NCBI GenBank assembly: GCA_022340615.1
Contig: JAJDNO010000034.1
Coordinates: 1-34,086, forward strand
Reading direction: 5' to 3'
Origin: Gallionella sp.
GTDB taxonomy: Bacteria > Pseudomonadota > Gammaproteobacteria > Burkholderiales > Gallionellaceae
Length of the DNA: 34,086 nucleotides
Part shown: positions 1 through 9,784 of the stretch, in pieces
Numbering within the stretch: the stretch's first letter is position 1
How the letters are laid out: every line of letters starts with the position of its first letter
Notes under the pieces: generated by a model
What the model was told of the DNA's origin: nothing
The model's database searches: none
Seen by the model: the letters and a program-made list of their open reading frames with translations, nothing else
Program-made: the position numbers and the translations under genes

Positions 1-85
1 TGGTGCGAAAGGAGAGACTCGAACTCTCACGCCTTGCGGCGCTGGAACCTAAATCCAGTGCGTCTACCAATTCCGCCACTTTCGC
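1..85 (-). tRNA. tRNA-Leu (anticodon UAG)
   Basis: Read on the minus strand, this gives a full class II tRNA starting GCGAAAG and ending in an encoded CCA (positions 3-1). The anticodon stem CTGGA/TCCAG encloses the loop TTTAGGT, which places anticodon UAG for CUN leucine codons. The long variable arm (GCCGCAAGGCGT) and the T-loop GTTCGAGTC are clear. The acceptor arms GCGAAAG/CTTTCGC pair perfectly. It lies downstream of acuI in the same direction, but a TATAAT box between the two suggests its own promoter. Confidence 0.97.
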
Positions 86-110
86 GCTGTTCGCTTCCAG
101 CTTTGGACCG

Positions 111-139
111 ATTATATCATCAAGCGCCTATTTCACTAA
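111..139 (-). promoter_or_regulatory. Probable promoter of the tRNA-Leu gene
   Basis: On the minus strand a perfect TATAAT (116-111) lies about 26 nt upstream of the mature tRNA 5' end. Seventeen bases further upstream is a weak -35 match, TTAGTG (139-134), which overlaps the acuI stop codon. The strong -10 and its distance from the tRNA support independent transcription. The -35 is poor, so this is inference. Confidence 0.5.
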
Positions 140-1137
140 CCTGGCGCTTTTATTTCGACCACCGAGCGCCCGCGCAGCTTGCCTTGCAGCATCTCAGGGA
201 ATACCTGTGGCAGTTCTGCGAAAGGAACGTTATGCGCAATCAGGGACAACTTTCCCGGATGCAAATCTGTTGCCAGACGCTGCCAGATCAGACTGCGTAG
301 CGGCATAGCGGTCGCGGCAGAATCGATGCCGATCAGGTGAACGCCGCGCAGGATGAAAGGCAGCACGTTGGTATTGAGCTCGATGCCGCCCGCATTGCCA
401 AAGCTCGCGATCGTACCGTTCTGCTGCATGGTACGCGTCAGCCAGCCCAGCGTCTTCCCGCCCACCGAATCCAGTGCACCGGCCCACAGGGATTTTTCCA
501 GCGGGCGCGTGCCCATGACAAGTTCCTGGCGCGACAGGATTTCCGCGGCGCCCAGAGATTTGAGGTACTCGTGCCCGGAATCTTTTCCGGTCAGCGCAAC
601 CACGTGATATCCCAGTTGTGCCAGCATCACGATGCCCAGGCTGGAAACGCCGCCGGTCGCGCCGGTCACGATCACCTTGCCATTCTCCGGTCGCAGTCCG
701 TTCTGTTCCATGCGATGTATCGCCAGCGCCGCGGTGAACCCGGCCGTACCCAGCACCATCGCGTCGAACAGTGTCAGTCCCTGCGGAAGCGGCACCACCC
801 AGTCGGCCGGGACGCGCACATAACCGGCATAGCCTCCGTCATGCGCAACACCCATGTCGTAACCGGTCACCAGCACTTGTTCGCCGGCCTTGAAGCGCGG
901 ATCGGACGAACTGGCCACCGTGCCCGACACGTCGATGCCGCCCACGCACGGAAAACGGCGTATCACCTTGCCCGCTCCGGTCGCGGCAAGCGCGTCCTTG
1001 TAATTCACGCTGGAATAGTGCGCCCGGATCACCACCTCGCCCGGATCGAGATCGTCCAGTGTCAGGTCGACGAAACGCCCGGCTGATTTGCCGTCCTGTT
1101 CGAAGATTCGGTATGCTGAAAATTTATCCATGGTCAT
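136..1137 (-). CDS. acuI: Acrylyl-CoA reductase / YhdH-type quinone oxidoreductase
   Basis: A 333-residue zinc-independent medium-chain dehydrogenase of the YhdH/AcuI family, cytosolic and NADPH-dependent. In characterised members it reduces acryloyl-CoA to propionyl-CoA, a detoxification step. Family marks are SSVNYKDALA (42-51), GIDVSG (67-72) and the nucleotide-binding loop TGATGGVSSLG (158-168). The length is normal for the family. The start at 1137 is supported by AGGAG six bases upstream; a second ATG two codons later is less well placed. It follows sucB by only 9 nt and is probably read from the sdh-suc operon, in a place where lpd is often found. The family call is firm. The exact substrate is not shown by the sequence, and a general quinone or enone reductase role remains possible. 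Confidence 0.88.
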   Translation of the reverse strand: MTMDKFSAYRIFEQDGKSAGRFVDLTLDDLDPGEVVIRAHYSSVNYKDALAATGAGKVIRRFPCVGGIDVSGTVASSSDPRFKAGEQVLVTGYDMGVAHDGGYAGYVRVPADWVVPLPQGLTLFDAMVLGTAGFTAALAIHRMEQNGLRPENGKVIVTGATGGVSSLGIVMLAQLGYHVVALTGKDSGHEYLKSLGAAEILSRQELVMGTRPLEKSLWAGALDSVGGKTLGWLTRTMQQNGTIASFGNAGGIELNTNVLPFILRGVHLIGIDSAATAMPLRSLIWQRLATDLHPGKLSLIAHNVPFAELPQVFPEMLQGKLRGRSVVEIKAPG

Positions 1138-1146
1138 CCGCCTCTC

Positions 1147-2313
1147 CTAAAGATCAAGCAGCACCCGGCCGGGAAATTCAAGCGCTTCCTTGATGGTGGC
1201 GAGGAACTGCACGGCTTCGCGCCCGTCGATGATGCGATGGTCATATGAAACGGCAAGATAGTTCATTGGCCGGATCACGATCTGGCCGTTTTCCACCACC
1301 GGTCTTTCCTTGGTTGCATGGATGCCGAGTATCGCGGCTTGCGGCGGATTGATGATCGGTGTCGACAGCATCGAGCCGAACACCCCACCATTGGAAACCG
1401 AAAAGGTGCCGCCGCTCAGTTCCTCCATCGTCAGCTTGCCGAGCTTGGCGCGCGCGCCGAAATCGGCGATCTGTTTTTCGATGTCGGAAAATGAAAGCTT
1501 GTCGGCGTCGCGGATGATGGGCACCACCAGACCGCGCTCGCTGCCGATAGCCATGCCTATATCGAAATATCCATGATAGATGATGTCGGTGCCGTCCACC
1601 GAGGCGTTGACGATCGGGAATTTTTGCAAAGCCAGCACTGCCGCCTTGACGAAGAACGATGAAAAACCAAGCTTGATGCCGTGCTTCTTCTCGAACGCAT
1701 CCTTGTAGCGCGCGCGCAGGTCCATCACAGGCTGCATGTTGACTTCGTTGAATGTGGTCAGGATCGCGGCATTCTGCTGCGATTGCAGCAGGCGCTCGGC
1801 GATGCGCTGGCGGATGCGCGTCATCGCGACGCGCTGTTCGGGACGGTTGCCGGACGGCACGATCGCCGGAGCGGCCTGCGGTACATTACCCGGAGTTTCC
1901 TCCTGGGCAACCTGCTGTATCGCATTCAGGACGTCTTCCTTGGTGACGCGCCCGCTGCGTCCGCTGCCGTGCAGGGTGCCCGCATCGATTTCGTGTTCCC
2001 GCGCCAGCTTGCGCACCGATGGTGGCGCAGCGGCAGCGGCGGCCCGGGATGCTGCCGGTTTGGCAGCAGTCACTGCCGTGTCGATCTGCGCAATCAGCTC
2101 CTCGCTGCCCACTTTCTCGCCATCGCCCTTGATGATCTTGCTCAGCACGCCGCTCTTGGTGGCGGGCAATTCGAGCACCACCTTGTCCGTTTCCACGTCG
2201 ATCAGGTTTTCACCCTCGGCGACCGCCTCGCCGACCTGCTTGTGCCAGTTCAGCAGTGTCGCTTCGGAAACGGATTCGGACAGCTGAGGTACTTTGACGT
2301 CAATGATGGCCAT
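1147..2313 (-). CDS. sucB: 2-Oxoglutarate dehydrogenase E2, dihydrolipoyl succinyltransferase
   Basis: The 388-residue E2 core of the 2-oxoglutarate dehydrogenase complex, which moves the succinyl group from E1 to CoA through a lipoyl arm. Domains in order: a lipoyl domain (1-75) with the modified lysine K44 in ETDKVV; an Ala-rich linker (about 79-97); an E3-binding domain (about 98-132, [11 protein letters not shown] and GRVTKEDVL); and the catalytic acyltransferase domain (about 160-388), with H359 and D363 in YDHRIIDG. The C-terminus RVLLDL is typical of SucB. The start ATG lies inside the end of sucA with a 14-nt overlap, which suggests coupled translation; its GGAG lies within the sucA reading frame. 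The E3 partner (lpd) is not in the window. Confidence 0.97.
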   Translation of the reverse strand: MAIIDVKVPQLSESVSEATLLNWHKQVGEAVAEGENLIDVETDKVVLELPATKSGVLSKIIKGDGEKVGSEELIAQIDTAVTAAKPAASRAAAAAAPPSVRKLAREHEIDAGTLHGSGRSGRVTKEDVLNAIQQVAQEETPGNVPQAAPAIVPSGNRPEQRVAMTRIRQRIAERLLQSQQNAAILTTFNEVNMQPVMDLRARYKDAFEKKHGIKLGFSSFFVKAAVLALQKFPIVNASVDGTDIIYHGYFDIGMAIGSERGLVVPIIRDADKLSFSDIEKQIADFGARAKLGKLTMEELSGGTFSVSNGGVFGSMLSTPIINPPQAAILGIHATKERPVVENGQIVIRPMNYLAVSYDHRIIDGREAVQFLATIKEALEFPGRVLLDL

Positions 2314-5176
2314 AGTGTAAAGCTCCAGGATTAGGTTTGTTGTCGAGGTCGTCGCGGAATGCCGCTTCGATCACCGCCTTCTGTTGTTCCTGATGCACCG
2401 CCAGATAGCCGGCGGCAGGCGCGGCAGACGATGGCCGCAGCGCGTAGTCTAGGTGCATGCCCTTGCGCATGTGGCGCAGCAGATAATGCTGGATGCGATG
2501 CCATGCGCCCTGGTTGCCAGGCGCTTCCTGGCACCAGACCAGTTCGGTTGCGTTCGGATAGGCGGCAATCTGCGCCGCAAAGTCATCATGCGGGAACGGG
2601 TAAAGCTGCTCGATGCGGACGATCGCCATATCCGCGATACTCCTGGTCCGGCGTGCGGCAAGCAATTCGTAATACACCTTGCCGCTGCACGCGATGATGC
2701 GGCGCACACCGGTTGCATCCAGCGCATCGACTTCGGCGATCACCGGCTGGAATTTTCCGTGAGTCAGCTCTTCAATCGGCGAAGCCGCCTCCTTGCTGCG
2801 CAGCAGGCTCTTGGGCGTAAACACGATCAGCGGCTTGCGCATCGGGCGCAGCATCTGGCGGCGCAACAGGTGGAACATCTGCGCCGGGGTGGAAGGAACG
2901 CAGACCTGGATGTTGTAGTCGGCGCACAGCTGCAAATAGCGCTCAATGCGCCCCGAGGAATGTTCCGCGCCCTGCCCTTCATAGCCATGCGGCAACAGCA
3001 TCACCAGACCGCACTTCCTGCCCCACTTCACTTCGCCTGACGCGATGAACTGGTCGATCACCACCTGCGCACCATTCGCAAAATCGCCGAACTGCGCTTC
3101 CCACAGCACGAGTGAAGAAGGTTCTGCTGTGGCATAACCATATTCAAATCCGAGCACCCCCTCTTCGGACAGCAGCGAGTCAATCACCACAAAATCGGCC
3201 TGGTCCGGCGTGAGATGCTGCAGGGGGGTAAGTACTCCATCGCCGAGTACCACATGCTTCTGGTCGTGCCATGCCGCATGACGGTGGAAGAATGTGCCGC
3301 GCCCGCTGTCCTGTCCGCTCAGTCGCACCGGATAGCCTTCGGTGAGCAGCGTCGCGTACGCCAGATTTTCCGCCATGCCCCAGTCCAGGGACATTTCCCC
3401 GTTCGCCATCGCGGCACGATCATCGACGATCTTCTGCACGCGGGATTGCAGTATGAAGCCTTCCGGAACCGTGGTCAGCACTTTCGCAAGTTCGCGCAAG
3501 CGCTGCAGCGGCACCGCGGTATTCACCGGCATATCCCAGCGCACGTCGTTGCTGAACAATGACCAGTCCACCCCATGCCTGGATTTGCTGCCTTCCAGAG
3601 CGGGTTGAATCGAATTGCGCCCTTCATCCATCGCCTTTCGGTAGGTCGCAACCATCTCATCCGCTTCGCCGACCTGGATGACGCCCTGTTCCTGCAGACG
3701 CTGCGCATACAGCGCGCGCGTGCCGGGATGCTTGCGAATGAAGCTGTACATGAATGGTTGCGTGACCAATGGTTCGTCCTGCTCGTTGTGTCCCAGCTTT
3801 CGGAAACAGACCAGATCGATCACCACGTCCTTTTTGAATTGCATCCGGAAATCCAGCGCAATCTCGGTGATCAGCAATACCGCATCCGGGTCGTCGGCAT
3901 TCACATGGAAAATCGGCGCGTCGATCATTTTCGCCACATCGCTGCAGTAGGTGCTGGAGCGGACGTCGCGCGGGTCGGACGCGGTAAAGCCAATCTGGTT
4001 GTTGACGATGATATGCAACGTACCGCCGGTGCCGTAGCCGCGCGTCTGCGACATTGCCAGCGTTTCCATCACCACGCCCTGTCCCGCAAAGGCAGCGTCG
4101 CCGTGGATGAGTATGGACATCACTTTTGAACCATCGTGATCCTTGCGCCTGTGCTGGCGCGCGCGCACCGAACCTTCCACCACCGGATCGACGATCTCCA
4201 GGTGGGAGGGGTTGAACGCCACTACAACATGCAGTTCGCCGCCCGGCGTCGCGACGTCCGCGGAAAAACCCTGATGATATTTGACGTCGCCGGAAGGCAG
4301 GTGTTCGGCATGAATGCCCTCGAATTCCGCAAACAGCATGCCGGGCTGCTTGCCCAGGATATTCACCAGCACGTTCAGGCGCCCGCGGTGTGCCATGCCG
4401 ATCACCGCCTCCTGCACGCCTTGCGCGCCGGCACGCTGCAACAAATGGTCGAGCGTCGAAATCAGCGTTTCACCGCCCTCGAGGGAGAAGCGCTTCTGTC
4501 CGACGAACTTGGTATGCAGGTAACGTTCCAGCGTTTCTGCCGCGGTGATGCGCTCAAGGATGCGGCGCCGCATTGCATGATCATAGCCGGGATCGCCGCG
4601 CGCGCTCTCCAGGCGGTTCTGTATCCAGCGTTTCACCGCAACATCGCTGATATACATGTATTCCGCGCCGATACTGCCGCAGTAGGTCTGTCGCAGCAAC
4701 TTGAGGATTTCACGCAAGGTCATGCGCGCGCCGCCCACCAGCGATCCGGTGTCGAAGGTGGCATCCATGTCGGACTCGACCAGACCGTAGTGCGCCGGAT
4801 CCAGCTCGGAGACCAGCGGTTTGGCGAAACGTTTCAGCGGATCGAGATCCGCGACGCGCAGGCCGAGGAAACGATGCGCATTGATCAACTGCAGAACGTA
4901 GACCTGTTTGCGCTCCAACTCGGCATCCGATGCGCCCACATTACTGATGGCCAGTAGCGGCAAGGACGAAAAAGCATGGCGGATGCGGCTGTGCAGTTCT
5001 TCATGCGCCCCGCTGGCCAGCGGCGGCAGTGCATCAAAATAACCACGCCACTCTTCCGGCACGCTTTTCGGGTCGACCAGATAATTCTCGTACAGTTCCT
5101 CGACAAAGGGCGCATTCGCTCCAAACAGCAGCGAACTGTTCTGCATCCATTGCATGAAATTGACTGGTTTGTTCAA
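2300..5176 (-). CDS. sucA: 2-Oxoglutarate dehydrogenase E1 component
   Basis: A 958-residue thiamine-diphosphate E1 that decarboxylates 2-oxoglutarate in the TCA cycle. Typical OdhA motifs are the N-terminal E2-docking segment [17 protein letters not shown] (14-30), HRGRLNVL (263-270), [15 protein letters not shown] (321-335), the ThDP/Mg region [11 protein letters not shown] (357-367) with VNNQIGFT (391-398), and [12 protein letters not shown] in the transketolase-like C-terminal half. The start is a TTG at 5176 whose last two bases join the gltA stop (TTGA). GGAG lies five bases before it. The next in-frame ATG, seven codons on, has no ribosome-binding site, so TTG is preferred. The length is normal for the family, with no sign of damage. 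Confidence 0.97.
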   Translation of the reverse strand: MNKPVNFMQWMQNSSLLFGANAPFVEELYENYLVDPKSVPEEWRGYFDALPPLASGAHEELHSRIRHAFSSLPLLAISNVGASDAELERKQVYVLQLINAHRFLGLRVADLDPLKRFAKPLVSELDPAHYGLVESDMDATFDTGSLVGGARMTLREILKLLRQTYCGSIGAEYMYISDVAVKRWIQNRLESARGDPGYDHAMRRRILERITAAETLERYLHTKFVGQKRFSLEGGETLISTLDHLLQRAGAQGVQEAVIGMAHRGRLNVLVNILGKQPGMLFAEFEGIHAEHLPSGDVKYHQGFSADVATPGGELHVVVAFNPSHLEIVDPVVEGSVRARQHRRKDHDGSKVMSILIHGDAAFAGQGVVMETLAMSQTRGYGTGGTLHIIVNNQIGFTASDPRDVRSSTYCSDVAKMIDAPIFHVNADDPDAVLLITEIALDFRMQFKKDVVIDLVCFRKLGHNEQDEPLVTQPFMYSFIRKHPGTRALYAQRLQEQGVIQVGEADEMVATYRKAMDEGRNSIQPALEGSKSRHGVDWSLFSNDVRWDMPVNTAVPLQRLRELAKVLTTVPEGFILQSRVQKIVDDRAAMANGEMSLDWGMAENLAYATLLTEGYPVRLSGQDSGRGTFFHRHAAWHDQKHVVLGDGVLTPLQHLTPDQADFVVIDSLLSEEGVLGFEYGYATAEPSSLVLWEAQFGDFANGAQVVIDQFIASGEVKWGRKCGLVMLLPHGYEGQGAEHSSGRIERYLQLCADYNIQVCVPSTPAQMFHLLRRQMLRPMRKPLIVFTPKSLLRSKEAASPIEELTHGKFQPVIAEVDALDATGVRRIIACSGKVYYELLAARRTRSIADMAIVRIEQLYPFPHDDFAAQIAAYPNATELVWCQEAPGNQGAWHRIQHYLLRHMRKGMHLDYALRPSSAAPAAGYLAVHQEQQKAVIEAAFRDDLDNKPNPGALHYGHH

Positions 5177-6462
5177 CGCTTCTCCACAGGAACGTAATCG
5201 CGCTTGGCGGAACCCCGGTAGAGCTGGCGCGGGCGGCCTATCTTCTGTTCAGCATCCCCGACCATCTCGTTCCATTGCGACACCCAGCCTATGGTGCGCG
5301 CCAGCGCAAAGATCACCGTAAACATATTTTTAGGGATACCCAGTGCGCGCAGCACGATGCCGGAATAAAAATCGACATTCGGATACAGCTTGCGTTCGAT
5401 GAAATACGGATCGTTCAATGCGACGCGCTCAAGCTCCATCGCCAGTTCGAACAGTTTGTCGTTTTCCAGCTTGAGTTCCTTGAGCACCTCATAGCAGGTC
5501 TGGCGCATCACGCTGGCGCGCGGGTCCATGTTCTTGTAGACCCGGTGGCCGAAGCCCATCAGGCGGTATTTCTTGTCCTTCACGCCCTGCACATATTCCT
5601 TCACGCGCGAGATATCACCGATCTCTTCCAGCATGTTCAGCGCGGCTTCGTTCGCCCCGCCGTGTGCCGGGCCCCACAGCGCGGCGATGCCTGAAGCCAC
5701 GCAGGCAAAAGGATTGGCGCCACTGGAACCGGCCAGACGCACCGTTGCGGTGGAAGCATTCTGCTCATGGTCCGCGTGCAGTATGAAGATGCGTTCAAGC
5801 GCACGCACCAGAACCGGATTCTGAACATAGTCCTCCGAAGGAACGCCGAACATCATGTACATGAAGTTTTCCACGTAACTGTAACGATTCTTCGGATACA
5901 TGAAAGGTTCCCCGGTGTTGTACTTGTAGGCCATCGCGGCGATGGTCGGAACCTTGGCGATCATGCGCATTGCAGATATTTCGCGATGCTCCGGGTTATT
6001 GATGTCCAGGGAATCGTGGTAGAACGCCGACAGCGCCCCGACCACACCGACCATCACCGCCATCGGGTGGGCATCGCGGCGGAACCCGTTGTAGAAGCGG
6101 GTCAACTGGTCGTGCACCATGGTGTGTTTGGTGACCTTTTGCATGAAAGCCGCTTTCTGTTCGGCGTTCGGCAACTCCCCGAACTTCAGCAGATAGCAGA
6201 CCTCGAGGAAATCCGATTTCTCGGCAAGCTGTTCGATCGGATAGCCGCGGTAATACAGCAAGCCGGCATCGCCGTCGATGAAGGTAATGGACGAAGTGCA
6301 GCTGGCCGTGGCCGTGAATGACGGATCGTATGTGAATACACCCAGCTTGCCGATGCCGCGCACGTCCACCACATCCGGCCCCAGCACGCCGGACAGTATG
6401 GGCAATTCGATACTGCGCCCGTCGTCCAGGGTCAGTGTTGCGATACGTTGCTTGTTCTCCAT
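5173..6462 (-). CDS. gltA: Citrate synthase (type II, hexameric)
   Basis: A 429-residue citrate synthase that condenses acetyl-CoA with oxaloacetate. The catalytic triad is visible: H267 in [10 protein letters not shown]306 in FGHRVYK and D364 in NVDFYSG. The roughly 40-residue N-terminal beta domain ([15 protein letters not shown]) is that of the NADH-sensitive Gram-negative type. The start has GGAGG seven bases upstream. It sits 22 nt after sdhE and overlaps the sucA start by 4 nt, within the same TCA operon. It is supplied with acetyl-CoA by acs, found elsewhere in this window. Confidence 0.98.
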   Translation of the reverse strand: MENKQRIATLTLDDGRSIELPILSGVLGPDVVDVRGIGKLGVFTYDPSFTATASCTSSITFIDGDAGLLYYRGYPIEQLAEKSDFLEVCYLLKFGELPNAEQKAAFMQKVTKHTMVHDQLTRFYNGFRRDAHPMAVMVGVVGALSAFYHDSLDINNPEHREISAMRMIAKVPTIAAMAYKYNTGEPFMYPKNRYSYVENFMYMMFGVPSEDYVQNPVLVRALERIFILHADHEQNASTATVRLAGSSGANPFACVASGIAALWGPAHGGANEAALNMLEEIGDISRVKEYVQGVKDKKYRLMGFGHRVYKNMDPRASVMRQTCYEVLKELKLENDKLFELAMELERVALNDPYFIERKLYPNVDFYSGIVLRALGIPKNMFTVIFALARTIGWVSQWNEMVGDAEQKIGRPRQLYRGSAKRDYVPVEKR

Positions 6463-6484
6463 CGATATTCCTCCAGTATTAGCT

Positions 6485-6718
6485 TCAGCATGACCTGATC
6501 AATTCCAGCAACGCCTGATGGTTTTCCTGCGTTGCTTCTTTCCCGCCTGCAATCATATCCCATAGCGGATTGTCGGGCGTATCCAGCAGATCCTCGAACG
6601 CCTGCTGTCCGTTCTCGTCGAGCTCTGCATAATGCCTGTCGATGAAGCGGCCCAGCACGATGTCCAGTTCCAGCATTCCGCGCCTGCAACGCCAGCGTAT
6701 CCGTTCGAGATTTTTCAT
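6485..6718 (-). CDS. sdhE: Succinate dehydrogenase flavinylation factor SdhE
   Basis: A 77-residue protein of the SdhE/YgfY/SDH5 family, which helps attach FAD covalently to SdhA. The family signature RGxxE is present as RRGMLELD (12-19), followed by the usual acidic helix region ([13 protein letters not shown]) and the segment [14 protein letters not shown]. The same frame stays open upstream across sdhB, but the ATG at 6718 forms an ATGA overlap with the sdhB stop, so it is taken as the start. Its place between sdhB and gltA is the usual betaproteobacterial one. Confidence 0.95.
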   Translation of the reverse strand: MKNLERIRWRCRRGMLELDIVLGRFIDRHYAELDENGQQAFEDLLDTPDNPLWDMIAGGKEATQENHQALLELIRSC

Positions 6719-7422
6719 ACCATGCGCTTGACCATCATGTCCTTGATTTTCCCGATTGCCTCGGTCGGGTTCAGTTCCTTGGGGCACACATCCACACAAT
6801 TCATGATGGTATGGCAGCGGAACAGGCGATATGGATCTTCCAGGTCGTCGAGGCGCTCGCTGGTGGCCTGATCGCGGGTATCGGCAACAAAACGGTAAGC
6901 CTGCAGCAATCCGGCCGGGCCGACGAACTTGTCCGGATTCCACCAGAATGACGGGCATGACGTCGTGCAGCATCCGCACAGAATGCACTCATACAGCCCG
7001 TTCAGATGCGCGCGCTGCTCCGGCGATTGCAGCCGCTCGGTTTCCGGCGGCGGCTCGTTGTTGATCAGGTAGGGCTTGACCGAATGGTATTGCTTGAAGA
7101 ACTGCGTCATGTCCACGATCAGGTCGCGGATCACCGGCAGTCCCGGCAGCGGCCGCAGTTCGACCGGCTCCTTGAGCGTATGCAACGGCGTGATGCAGGC
7201 CAGCCCGTTGCGCCCGTTGATGTTCATCGCATCCGATCCGCACACCCCCTCGCGGCAGGACTTGCGCAGCGACAGGCTGTCATCCTGCTGTTTGATCATC
7301 AGCAGCGCGTCGAGCAGCATTTTCCCCTGGGTGCTGTCATCGTGCCTGATTTCCAGTTCATAGTCCTGCATATACGGCGCAGTGTCCGTGTCAGGGTTGT
7401 AGCGGTAGATACGAAACTTCAT
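6715..7422 (-). CDS. sdhB: Succinate dehydrogenase iron-sulfur subunit
   Basis: A 235-residue iron-sulfur subunit of complex II that passes electrons from SdhA to the membrane quinone site. The [2Fe-2S] ligands are C56, C61, D64 and C76; the Asp in third place matches the E. coli enzyme. The [4Fe-4S] set is C146, C149, C152 and C156 (CILCGCCTTSCP). The [3Fe-4S] set is C203, C209 and C213 (CHTIMNCVDVCPKELNP). The start ATG has AGGAG six bases upstream. It is the fourth gene of sdhCDAB, 109 nt after sdhA with a hairpin in the gap. Confidence 0.98.
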   Translation of the reverse strand: MKFRIYRYNPDTDTAPYMQDYELEIRHDDSTQGKMLLDALLMIKQQDDSLSLRKSCREGVCGSDAMNINGRNGLACITPLHTLKEPVELRPLPGLPVIRDLIVDMTQFFKQYHSVKPYLINNEPPPETERLQSPEQRAHLNGLYECILCGCCTTSCPSFWWNPDKFVGPAGLLQAYRFVADTRDQATSERLDDLEDPYRLFRCHTIMNCVDVCPKELNPTEAIGKIKDMMVKRMV

Positions 7423-7459
7423 TGCCTGCTCCTACATATAACCGGCCGCCTTGCCGCCG

Positions 7460-7488
7460 ATCCGGTTTGCCAACGGCCGAAACCGGAT
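7460..7488 (-). promoter_or_regulatory. Hairpin in the sdhA-sdhB gap
   Basis: A perfect 9-bp inverted repeat, ATCCGGTTT (7460-7468) and AAACCGGAT (7480-7488), with an 11-nt loop lies between the sdhA stop and the sdhB ribosome-binding site. No T-run follows it, so it is unlikely to be a full terminator. It may be an mRNA stability or processing element inside the operon. Confidence 0.4.
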
Positions 7489-7531
7489 ATGGATAACTGT
7501 AATGCCCTCCAGTCGGAAGACCGGTTGTATA

Positions 7532-9295
7532 TCAATAAACCCGCGCCTTGAGCGGAAACGATTCGACCGACAACGGTTTCAGCCGCACCGGCTTGTAATC
7601 CAGCCGCCGTCCCTCGCGAAAATACAGGCTGTGCTTGAGCCAGCTCACGTCATCGCGCTGCTGGAAATCATCGCGCGCATGGGCGCCTCGACTTTCCTGT
7701 CGCGCATGTGCCGCGATCATTGTTGCCTGTGCGACCTCGATCAGATTGTCCAGCTCCAGCGCCTCGATGCGCGCGGTGTTGAACACCCTGCTCTTGTCCT
7801 GTATTTCGGTATTCCCGACCCGTTCGGCGACCTGTTTGATCTGCTCCACGCCCTCCGCCAGCAAATCCGGGAAGCGGAACACCCCGCAATGTTTCTGCAT
7901 TGTCCTGCGCATTGCCTCGCCGACATCCGGCACGCGCTCGCCGTTCTTCTGGTTTTCCAGGCGCGCCAGGCGCGCCAGCGGCCGGTCGGCGGCATCAGCC
8001 GGCAACGGCTTGGGATGCGGGTTGTTGTTCAGATCCTCGATGATCTGCCTGCCGGCCTCGCGTCCGAACACCATCAGGTCGAGCAGAGAATTGCAGCCCA
8101 GGCGGTTTGCGCCATGCACCGACACGCAGGCGCATTCGCCGGCTGCATAGAGGCCGTGCACGGCCTCGTCGGGACCTGTCTTGTAGGGCGCCACGACCTG
8201 GCCGTGAAAATTGGTCGGAATCCCGCCCATCATGTAGTGCGCGGTGGGCACGACCGGTATCGGCGCCCGTGCCGGATCGACGTGCGCAAATTTCAGCGAT
8301 ATCTCGCGGATGCCGGGCAGGCGCTGCCGGATCACGTCATCGCCGAGATGGTCCAGCTTCAGCATCACGTGATCGCCATGCTTTCCGCATCCTCGTCCTT
8401 CGTTGATCTCGATCGTCATCGCGCGCGCGACCACGTCGCGGCTGGCCAGATCCTTCGCGTTGGGCGCGTACTTTTCCATGAAGCGCTCGCCGTTCTTGTT
8501 GACCAGATAACCGCCCTCGCCGCGCACCCCTTCGGTGATCAGAACGCCAGCGCCATAAACCCCGGTCGGATGAAACTGGAAGAACTCCATGTCCTCCAGC
8601 GGAATCCCGGCGCGCGCTACCATGCCCAGCCCGTCGCCGGTGTTGATGTACGCGTTGGTGCTCGATTGGAAAATGCGGCCCGCGCCGCCTGTCGCGAGCA
8701 GCGTCGCGCGCGCCTGGAAGATCATCGTCTCGCCGGTTTCGATTTCCAGCGCGGTCACGCCAAGCACGTCGCCGTCCTCGTCGCGTATCAGGTCCAGCGC
8801 CATCCATTCGATGAAGAAATGCGTGTTGGCTTTCACGTTCTGCTGGTAAAGCGTATGCAGCATCGCATGCCCGGTACGGTCGGCCGCCGCGCAGGCGCGG
8901 TCGACCGGTGTCTTGCCGTATTCCTGCATGTGGCCGCCGAACGGTCGCTGGTAGATCTTGCCAGCGTCGGTGCGGTCGAACGGCATGCCGAAATGTTCCA
9001 GCTCATAGACCACTTCCGGCGCGGCGCGGCACATGAACTCGATCGCATCCTGGTCGCCAAGATAATCCGAGCCCTTGACCGTGTCATACATGTGCCAGTG
9101 CCAGTTGTCTTCCTTGATATTGCCGAGCGAGGCGGCGATGCCGCCCTGCGCCGCGACGGTATGGGAACGGGTCGGAAACACCTTGGACAGCACCGCGACC
9201 TTCAGCCCGGCATGCGCCAGCTGCAAAGCCGCGCGCATACCGGAACCGCCCGCGCCGACCACCACCACATCGAAAGTACGTTTAGCGACTGCCAT
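7532..9295 (-). CDS. sdhA: Succinate dehydrogenase flavoprotein subunit
   Basis: The 587-residue catalytic flavoprotein of complex II, which oxidises succinate to fumarate. It has the FAD dinucleotide fold [10 protein letters not shown] (10-19), the FAD-attachment histidine H45 in [15 protein letters not shown] in the substrate site, RGEGG and [12 protein letters not shown] near the C-terminal half of the FAD domain, and a C-terminal helical domain ending LKARVY. An in-frame TTG at 9340 would add 15 residues, but these come from the repeat-like spacer and lack a ribosome-binding site. The ATG at 9295 gives the standard length and begins MAVAKRTFD, so it is chosen. An AGAAGG lies somewhat far (11 nt) upstream. 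Confidence 0.97.
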   Translation of the reverse strand: MAVAKRTFDVVVVGAGGSGMRAALQLAHAGLKVAVLSKVFPTRSHTVAAQGGIAASLGNIKEDNWHWHMYDTVKGSDYLGDQDAIEFMCRAAPEVVYELEHFGMPFDRTDAGKIYQRPFGGHMQEYGKTPVDRACAAADRTGHAMLHTLYQQNVKANTHFFIEWMALDLIRDEDGDVLGVTALEIETGETMIFQARATLLATGGAGRIFQSSTNAYINTGDGLGMVARAGIPLEDMEFFQFHPTGVYGAGVLITEGVRGEGGYLVNKNGERFMEKYAPNAKDLASRDVVARAMTIEINEGRGCGKHGDHVMLKLDHLGDDVIRQRLPGIREISLKFAHVDPARAPIPVVPTAHYMMGGIPTNFHGQVVAPYKTGPDEAVHGLYAAGECACVSVHGANRLGCNSLLDLMVFGREAGRQIIEDLNNNPHPKPLPADAADRPLARLARLENQKNGERVPDVGEAMRRTMQKHCGVFRFPDLLAEGVEQIKQVAERVGNTEIQDKSRVFNTARIEALELDNLIEVAQATMIAAHARQESRGAHARDDFQQRDDVSWLKHSLYFREGRRLDYKPVRLKPLSVESFPLKARVY

Positions 9296-9312
9296 TGTTA
9301 ATCGAACCTTCT

Positions 9313-9434
9313 GAAATTTGTTTTTCGGGATGAAGCGCAAGGAGCCGCGCAGCGAATGACGAAGACATATCGAGCCTGATAGGCGAGGAATGAGCGAGCA
9401 CGCGACACCGCGATTCGCCCGATAAACAGATTTT
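9313..9434. repeat. Possible MITE-like element inside the sdh operon
   Basis: The sdhD-sdhA gap (about 141 bp) is bounded by a 17-nt imperfect inverted repeat. The left end is 9313-9329 (GAAATTTGTTTTTCGGG); the right end is 9418-9434 and, when reversed, reads AAAATCTGTTTATCGGG. Fourteen of 17 positions match. The interior is rich in GAGCGA/GCGAATGA-like motifs and has no open frame of note. The neighbouring sdh genes otherwise overlap or nearly touch, so the spacer looks inserted. A repeated or mobile origin is inferred and needs copies elsewhere in the genome to be proven. Confidence 0.4.
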
Positions 9435-9436
9435 CA

Positions 9437-9784
9437 TTACATTCCCCACAGAATTTCAACCGACCATATTGAATAAATTATCAAGGCGAGGATCACCAGC
9501 ACATGAATCACCAATCTGATGGCGGCGGAATTGACGTAATCCATCACGATGTCGCGCACGCCGACCCAGGCGTGGTAAAACAGGGCGAGCAGGAACAGCA
9601 GCGTGAAGGTGCGCACCACCAGGCTGGAGAACAACGCAGTCCAGACGTCATAACCCAGAACGGGCTGCATCAGCAGGTAGCCTGTCATTGCGAATATGTA
9701 CAGCACCATCAGCACCGCCGTGATGCGCTGAATCAGCCAGTCGCGCAGCCCGTAGTGCGCCCCGACGACGACACGGCTCACCAT
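9437..9784 (-). CDS. sdhD: Succinate dehydrogenase membrane anchor subunit SdhD
   Basis: A 115-residue inner-membrane anchor of complex II with three hydrophobic segments (about 19-41, 53-76 and 89-113). H71 in FYHAWVGVRDI fits the haem b ligand, and the DY pair at 82-83 fits the quinone-site tyrosine. The start overlaps the end of sdhC by 7 nt (ATGGTGA), which suggests translational coupling. It carries no enzymatic activity of its own and works with SdhC to hold SdhAB and form the ubiquinone site. Confidence 0.95.
   Translation of the reverse strand: MVSRVVVGAHYGLRDWLIQRITAVLMVLYIFAMTGYLLMQPVLGYDVWTALFSSLVVRTFTLLFLLALFYHAWVGVRDIVMDYVNSAAIRLVIHVLVILALIIYSIWSVEILWGM

Noticed and set aside
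122-149. AAGCGCC/GGCGCTT inverted repeat across the acuI stop
   Set aside because: Only 7 bp, partly inside coding DNA and without a T-run, so a terminator call is not supported; it may be chance.
7451-9301. A 616-codon plus-strand open frame
   Set aside because: It is the antisense reading of sdhA; no family motifs, Arg/His-rich sequence typical of a shadow frame at high GC, and sdhA itself is complete and motif-rich.
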